In this document: piece after piece, positions 58,792-64,000 of the stretch
Layout of the letters: every line of letters begins with the position of its first letter
Position numbering within the stretch: position 1 is the stretch's first letter
NCBI GenBank assembly: GCA_000333855.2
Contig: CM007326.1
Span: 249,373-313,372, forward strand
Source: Endotrypanum monterogeii
Lineage: Eukaryota; Euglenozoa; Kinetoplastea; Trypanosomatida; Trypanosomatidae
DNA: 64,000 nucleotides
Reading direction: 5' to 3'
Notes under the pieces: generated by a model
Database searches by the model: none
What the model was told of the DNA's origin: nothing
Seen by the model: only the letters and a program-made list of their open reading frames with translations
Position numbers and translations under genes: made by a program

Positions 58792-61700
58792 ATGAGCAGT
58801 CTTCTTCGTGAAGCTATAACCGCTACAGAGCGAGGTGCTGGTCTTGTTGGCGCTAGTGTTCGCCAGGATCAAGCGGCAGATCCGCCGGCCGCACCACAAG
58901 TCGATGTCGGTAGATGCGATGTTGGTCGTTTCAGCCGCTCCTCACCTAGCTCAAGCTCGGCAAAAATCAGCGGCAGCCACGACAGTGGAGGCCACATCGC
59001 TCAGGGAAGGGACTCTCGCAAGCGCAGCTCCACTGATTTCCGTCGTGCCTTTGGGAATTCCACAAAGGAGTGCTCCAGTGGCGCCATCTCCGCGACAGTC
59101 AACGACCAGTGCATCCGGAAACACTTCGGTAGTGATGGCGTTTGGACTTTCACAGGGCCTCGTGGCAGCCAGGCGACGCTGGAGGCATCCGCGATGGAGC
59201 CGTGCTGCGACGTGGGTCTCGCCGGCGCAACAATCGGCTCCTCTACTCATTTGTCCTCTCCCAGCTTCAACACGAGTACCCCCTCTGATGACATGTGTGG
59301 GCTTCACACTGCACCCAAGAAATGGGCGAAAGGGAGTCACATGCCGAAGAGCCGACTCTCTAGCGTGCACTCCCCAACTCACGGTATCGCGCGCTCATTG
59401 CGTAGGTCTTGTCGGCGTGTGAGTGTCGCAACCCATCGCGAACACCCGCACTGCCTTGGGTCGACGAGTTGCAGTAGTAGCGGGAGTTCTTCCAAGGGTA
59501 GCGGGAGTAGCACGCTCTGCTTGGCTCCCTCCAAGCTCACACGTGAGAGCATCGGCTCCGGATCAATGACGGACCGCTATTCTGTAGCGGGGCAATCAGT
59601 CCATCGGCAGGGCGGTGACCTCTCCGATGCTTCTTTGCTGTCAACAACATCGATGTCCCGCAAACGAGTCCCGGCGCCGCACAGCGAGATTATTCGAGGC
59701 GGTGCCACATGCACTGCCGTCTCCGTGGCACTTGTCGCAGCTCCTGGAACGCTTTTGCCTTCACCGACGCACGGTCAAGGCGATCGCTTCTATCCAGAAG
59801 ACCATTTCCCAATTCACCTCGAGGGCGACACGATACGGCTGCCGACCTCCTCTCCCGAAGTCCATACACCATCCCTCACTGCGAAAGGCCTCGGCAGCCA
59901 CCATGATCATATCATTACTAGCAGCGGCGGCGACCGCGGCAGTAGTGGTGGCAGGCATGAGCCTTCAGGGTTGCCATGTGTCGGCAGAGCTGCTGGGTGT
60001 TCTTGTGCCTCCTTTGAGCACGGCCCGCATGTCACATCTAGTGTGGATGCAGCGATCTCTGGTTCTATGACAAGATGCTCTCTCACCCGTCGGCCCTTGG
60101 CTCCTCTGTCCTCGTCTCCTTTTCTGTCTTTTGCTGGTGGCCACACTGCGACGACGACGACGGCGGCGGCGGCCTCCGACTCGAGATCAGCGATGGATGC
60201 GGCACACGTCATAGACCTCCCCGCGGCAGTGAACCCGCGTGTCTCCGTAGCAGGGGTGAGGTCAGCGGGTATGCTGCGCTTCGACAGTGCCACGGTCAAA
60301 GCGCCGGCGTTGTGCTCAGCCGTCGCCGCGTCACACTCGACGGTGCCGCAGCGTCTCGTCCCCCTCGCCTCCACTCTCTCCGCCACCGCATGCGCGGCAG
60401 CGACGGTGAGCGGCGTCAAGGCAGCCACGGGAAATACTGTGGGGGCCTCCGAGTCGCTTCCCACCAAGATAAGCGCATTCGTCCCGATCTTGTCGGGAAA
60501 GAATTCTTCCTGCGCTCGGCGGCTGTCGGCGTTCTCCGTAGCCGCAAGTGTTAGTGACGACGATGATGCCGCCGCTGCATCGTCCTCCTCCACTTCTGTT
60601 GCCGCAGTCGATCTCCAAGCTGGGCCCGTGCCCTCGGATGCAACATCTGTGACGTCAGAGGCCGCTGTTTCGCTGGGGATGACAATGTCCCCTGCGACTG
60701 CTCTGCGTGTTGCCCTGTTACCGCATTCTTTACCTATTTCATGTATTTCCCCCTCGGACTTCACTTCCAGCGTTTCGCCTGACACGCTCCCGCGACGATA
60801 CGGCTGCTGTGCACTCCACCATGGCCAGTGCCAATCCCCAGAGCTCGTTGCGGACGCGACCAGCGTACCGTCTGTCTCTGGACCTTCTCCTCCACGGCCG
60901 CTGTTGGCCACGCTGAACAGCCCCCTCCGAGGTGCTTATCGACCACCGAAGCGGCTGCCTCAGCCCCCATGCCGGCCTCTCGAAGCAGTGAAGGAGGAGG
61001 ATGAGGAGGAGAGGCGCATCGCAGCAATCGCTGCTGCAGCCCCCACTGCGTCTGGGGTGCACTTCGACGACGACGCACCACCGATGCCGCGCTCGATGCA
61101 CAGTACTTTGTCGACGGCGCTGTGTCCATTGTTCTTGTTGGGCACATCCTCGAGGTGTGGACGAAGCGCGAGGTCGCTTTCTTCCGCCGTGTATGCAAAG
61201 GCCTCCCTGACAGGGGTGACTAGAGACCGCCACGCGGGTCCGCTGGCTTCCGTGAGCTCAAGGACCAGTGATGTTGTCTCGCTGTCGAATATATTTCACC
61301 GCGTGCACAATGCCGGCGGTATCGGCAGTAGTGAAGGCAGCAGCATCCGGGACAGCACCGGGTGGGAGATATCCGTCTCCACGAGACGCTCGAGTGGCAT
61401 AATGGGTCTGTACTTGCCAACCAATTCCAACACAACGGATTCGGATATCGGCGGCAGTGGGGGCGCGCCACACAACGCGTTGCCGATGCTCACGGCACTC
61501 CATGGCGTCGGTGCCGGCCCGAGTGGTGACGCGTGTGTGGAGGTCGTCTCTCATCGCGAATTGGTTCCATCCGAGCTGAGGCCGATATCACCCATGGGCG
61601 ACAGGGGCCATCACCGAGGCATGAGGGACGACGAAGCCGTGCTTTGTGATAACGCCTCACGCTCAAACAGCCGACTGAGCCTCGACTGTCAGGTGTTCCC

Positions 61701-64000
61701 ACACCTCACTCCCCTGCCGTCGCCAACCTGGACAGCGGCGAAGAGGGCCGTCGCTTTGCCGGACACATCAGGTCGTCAGGAGTTGCTGATGCTGCTCTCC
61801 AAGACCCCCTCTCGATTATCGGTGACGGCAGAGGCAGCGGTCGACTGCGGTGGCGGCGAGGAGGGTGCCGCTCTGGTAGCAGTATGCGCAGGGCGGCAGT
61901 CGAGCGAGAGTGTCGGCGTGGGTATGACGTTGTCTACTCCGTCTTCATTGATCGGCAAGCTCCGTGAAGTGATTGCGACTAGGCCCTCGAGTGGCTGTCT
62001 GCCCACGTGTGCCCCAACACTCTCCTGTGGGTCGTGGCCGACATCGCCTCTCGAGAATGCGAGGCGGGGGCCTCTGCAGCAGGAGCACACTGTGTCTTTT
62101 TCTACCGCCCTTTCAGATACATTTCCAGTGTCTGCGAGAGATACACCTGCCTTGTCACATTCTGAGGTCAGTGCAGTACTCACGACTGGGCGAACAGGAG
62201 CTACCTCGACGGCGTCACCGAGCAGCACGGCTGAGGCGCCACTTGGTGTGTCGACGCCCACGAGGCCGCCCTGCTCAAAATCAGAGGGTTCTGCGTCAGG
62301 AAGCGGAGACAATCCTCCCAACGCAAGCCACCCGACGTCTTTATCCGACTCCTCAGTGATGCGATCAGCAGCAGATACATGTTTCTGCCCAACGGTGCGG
62401 CACTTTGTTTCCACCGCACGGGAGGGATGCACGACGCCGTTGGCGAGTGGTTCTGCCACCAACTTAGCGTATACAGTGGTGCCTGCAGGGCTTCCCGTTG
62501 CTTGTGCGCCCACGCACGACATTTTTACGTTTTGCGGCGCGCTGTGTTCTCGTTTTCCTGCCTCTTCAGCGGCACCGTGTTTGATGGAGGGGTCCACTAT
62601 CGTTGCCAGTGCCGATCGCTGCGTCACTGATGACGATGGTGCTGCCATTCCAGCTGTCATGGGCCAGGGCTTGCTGCTGGCCAAGTCCAATACTGCTTCA
62701 CCCTCACCCCTACGCTCTTCTTTGCCTGGTGGTGGAGACGGGGTCGACGTGTCTGGAGCGCCGCTGCTTCAACGGGTTAGCGCGTCAGCGCTCTCACGCC
62801 AGCCGACAACGAGGATGACGGCTGGCGTGTTGTACAGGCACGGTGGCGTTGCGGGAGCAGGTGCGGCGCCGCTGCTGCCTTTCTCCAATCCTGATGGATC
62901 TTCAGCCGACGCCGACGCCGCGGCTTGGCCAAGCCTGTCAACGGGTACCGCACAAGACGCACCGGTTTGTGCGCCAAAATCCCTCCAACAAGATGAAATC
63001 CCGCAATCGATGCAACAATGTTCGAGGGGGGCAATATTGCGACTTCTGGGGTGCCCCGACAGCCTCGGCAGCACTGTACCACGCACTGAGGCTCCGATGA
63101 CACCACATCCAGCGATTCTCCACAATCCCACTGCCGAGTTTTCGATTGATGTGGCGGGTGTTATGAACGACTCCACCGCAACGAATGGCGCAGTGCGGAG
63201 TCATGAGTTGACAAGCAATATGCGAGGCTCGCTGTCCAGTGGACACGGGGGCAGTACCGCCAGCGGGTCCGTCGTCCGAAACGACAGCGCAGGCCAACCC
63301 GTACTCGCCCCTGCTTCTACGATCCCTTTTGCGATCGGTGGGTCACAGCCGATGCCGGCGTCTTCGCACTCGCGCATCAATGATATATCGATGATGCTAG
63401 CTCCACGGAGGAGTGTAGACAGCGACCACGACTCCGCCACGTCCCTTCCCGCGTCGAAGACATCAGCGCCTTCTCGTGTCGCTCGGCTTGCGGATCGGTT
63501 GCCCAGCACCTCAGGGGATGTAAAGTTGTCAATAATTTCATTTTCAGCTACTGACGCCTGCTTGGTCGATAGCACCACCGGAGGGTCGGCAGTAGCTGCA
63601 CAGCAGCCGTCCGTGGGCACGGCGGCAGTTGTCCCGTCGGCGGCGGCGAGCGGTATGGTCGAGATGCGCTTTTTTGGTGACGCATCTGCGATGTCATCGT
63701 CTCGAAGCAGATCGGCTTCCGCGAAACACCGGACGCCAACGCGAGAGGAGGCGCCGAGAGAGTTCTTTATGCATGTGTCCTCCGCGAAGGATCAGCACCA
63801 CCTCGGCGAGCCGCTCTGCTTGCCTCACCCGATTTGCCCGGTATCCAACACGCCTGCAAGGGTGACGAGGACATCGTCAGGGCCGTATCTCTTCTCCGCA
63901 TCGTCCCTGTTGCACGCGCCGCCCTCTACAGGGGTGGGTCAGTCGTCTACATCAGCGGACATGGGCAGGACGGTCGGCAGCAGCAACGGCACCAGTGCTG
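58792..64000 (+). CDS. Very long disordered protein, 3' end outside the window
   Basis: From ATG 58792 (MSSLLREAIT) the frame was read codon by codon to the window end without meeting a stop: 1736 codons plus one base. Chance could not leave a frame open this long, so it is a real gene continuing downstream. The product is dominated by Ser, Ala, Thr, Gly and Pro with scattered basic patches. A short acidic-helical piece, KEEDEEERRIAAIAAAA, near residue 732 is one of the few likely ordered parts. No catalytic motif, zinc site or membrane segment is seen. Numerous Ser/Thr-Pro and Arg-x-x-Ser sites would allow heavy phosphorylation. Function unknown. Frames of about 330 and 300 codons on the opposite strand (59907-60911, 61776-62690) are shadows caused by the GC-rich codons. 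Confidence 0.85.
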   Translation, partial: MSSLLREAITATERGAGLVGASVRQDQAADPPAAPQVDVGRCDVGRFSRSSPSSSSAKISGSHDSGGHIAQGRDSRKRSSTDFRRAFGNSTKECSSGAISATVNDQCIRKHFGSDGVWTFTGPRGSQATLEASAMEPCCDVGLAGATIGSSTHLSSPSFNTSTPSDDMCGLHTAPKKWAKGSHMPKSRLSSVHSPTHGIARSLRRSCRRVSVATHREHPHCLGSTSCSSSGSSSKGSGSSTLCLAPSKLTRESIGSGSMTDRYSVAGQSVHRQGGDLSDASLLSTTSMSRKRVPAPHSEIIRGGATCTAVSVALVAAPGTLLPSPTHGQGDRFYPEDHFPIHLEGDTIRLPTSSPEVHTPSLTAKGLGSHHDHIITSSGGDRGSSGGRHEPSGLPCVGRAAGCSCASFEHGPHVTSSVDAAISGSMTRCSLTRRPLAPLSSSPFLSFAGGHTATTTTAAAASDSRSAMDAAHVIDLPAAVNPRVSVAGVRSAGMLRFDSATVKAPALCSAVAASHSTVPQRLVPLASTLSATACAAATVSGVKAATGNTVGASESLPTKISAFVPILSGKNSSCARRLSAFSVAASVSDDDDAAAASSSSTSVAAVDLQAGPVPSDATSVTSEAAVSLGMTMSPATALRVALLPHSLPISCISPSDFTSSVSPDTLPRRYGCCALHHGQCQSPELVADATSVPSVSGPSPPRPLLATLNSPLRGAYRPPKRLPQPPCRPLEAVKEEDEEERRIAAIAAAAPTASGVHFDDDAPPMPRSMHSTLSTALCPLFLLGTSSRCGRSARSLSSAVYAKASLTGVTRDRHAGPLASVSSRTSDVVSLSNIFHRVHNAGGIGSSEGSSIRDSTGWEISVSTRRSSGIMGLYLPTNSNTTDSDIGGSGGAPHNALPMLTALHGVGAGPSGDACVEVVSHRELVPSELRPISPMGDRGHHRGMRDDEAVLCDNASRSNSRLSLDCQVFPHLTPLPSPTWTAAKRAVALPDTSGRQELLMLLSKTPSRLSVTAEAAVDCGGGEEGAALVAVCAGRQSSESVGVGMTLSTPSSLIGKLREVIATRPSSGCLPTCAPTLSCGSWPTSPLENARRGPLQQEHTVSFSTALSDTFPVSARDTPALSHSEVSAVLTTGRTGATSTASPSSTAEAPLGVSTPTRPPCSKSEGSASGSGDNPPNASHPTSLSDSSVMRSAADTCFCPTVRHFVSTAREGCTTPLASGSATNLAYTVVPAGLPVACAPTHDIFTFCGALCSRFPASSAAPCLMEGSTIVASADRCVTDDDGAAIPAVMGQGLLLAKSNTASPSPLRSSLPGGGDGVDVSGAPLLQRVSASALSRQPTTRMTAGVLYRHGGVAGAGAAPLLPFSNPDGSSADADAAAWPSLSTGTAQDAPVCAPKSLQQDEIPQSMQQCSRGAILRLLGCPDSLGSTVPRTEAPMTPHPAILHNPTAEFSIDVAGVMNDSTATNGAVRSHELTSNMRGSLSSGHGGSTASGSVVRNDSAGQPVLAPASTIPFAIGGSQPMPASSHSRINDISMMLAPRRSVDSDHDSATSLPASKTSAPSRVARLADRLPSTSGDVKLSIISFSATDACLVDSTTGGSAVAAQQPSVGTAAVVPSAAASGMVEMRFFGDASAMSSSRSRSASAKHRTPTREEAPREFFMHVSSAKDQHHLGEPLCLPHPICPVSNTPARVTRTSSGPYLFSASSLLHAPPSTGVGQSSTSADMGRTVGSSNGTSA

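Noticed and set aside
59907..60911. 334-codon open frame on the - strand
   Set aside because: Opposite the 1736-codon + frame; all neighbouring genes are on the + strand, and its Ala/Ser/Glu-rich product is what complementary codons would give.
61776..62690. 304-codon open frame on the - strand
   Set aside because: Same reasoning: antisense shadow of the last gene.

Overview
This window is nuclear DNA from a trypanosomatid protozoan, most likely Leishmania or a close relative. The evidence is architectural. Twelve long, intronless, GC-rich reading frames all lie on the + strand. They are separated by low-complexity spacers packed with (TA)n, (CA)n/(GT)n and homopolymer C and T runs. Most start codons follow a pyrimidine tract and an AG, as expected for spliced-leader trans-splicing of a polycistronic transcript. 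No promoters, operons, ribosome-binding sites, tRNAs, rRNAs, CRISPR arrays or insertion sequences were seen. The species was not determined.

Layout: (1) 1-1488, 3' end of a disordered protein. (2) 2433-3131, a twin-CX9C protein with an N-myristoylation-like start, resembling complex I subunit NDUFB7. (3) 4074-5207, a probable Ctf8 subunit of the Ctf18 clamp loader. (4) 6563-14395, a 2610-residue, probably mitochondrial protein with a RanBP2-type zinc finger and four CCHC zinc knuckles spaced through repeated helical modules. (5) 15283-17529, a C2 plus ankyrin-repeat protein. (6) 22920-28250, a YEATS-domain, AT-hook chromatin protein whose YEATS fold is split by two long insertions. (7) 29311-30327, a serine racemase/threonine dehydratase-like protein that has His where the catalytic Lys should be. 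(8) 32261-35008, a coiled-coil protein. (9) 35542-37485, a PAQR/haemolysin III-type membrane protein. (10) 38957-42571, an unknown low-complexity protein. (11) 46524-52475, a large RNA-binding protein with two closely related RRMs. (12) 58792-64000, an uninterrupted frame of 1736 codons that leaves the window.

The genes share a transcription unit and not an obvious pathway, as is normal in trypanosomatids. Chromosome biology (Ctf8-like, YEATS), mitochondrial function (twin CX9C, zinc-knuckle protein) and RNA control (RRM protein) are represented.

Two spacers are unusually long (17530-22919 and 52476-58791). Two places carry sequencing gaps, each next to a duplicated sequence: an inverted repeat at 18354-18823 and a direct repeat of about 195 bp at 44063-45119. 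Both may be assembly artefacts. The strongest leads are the Lys-less racemase-like protein, the split YEATS domain, the previously hard-to-see Ctf8 candidate, the NDUFB7-like twin-CX9C protein and the zinc-knuckle module array.
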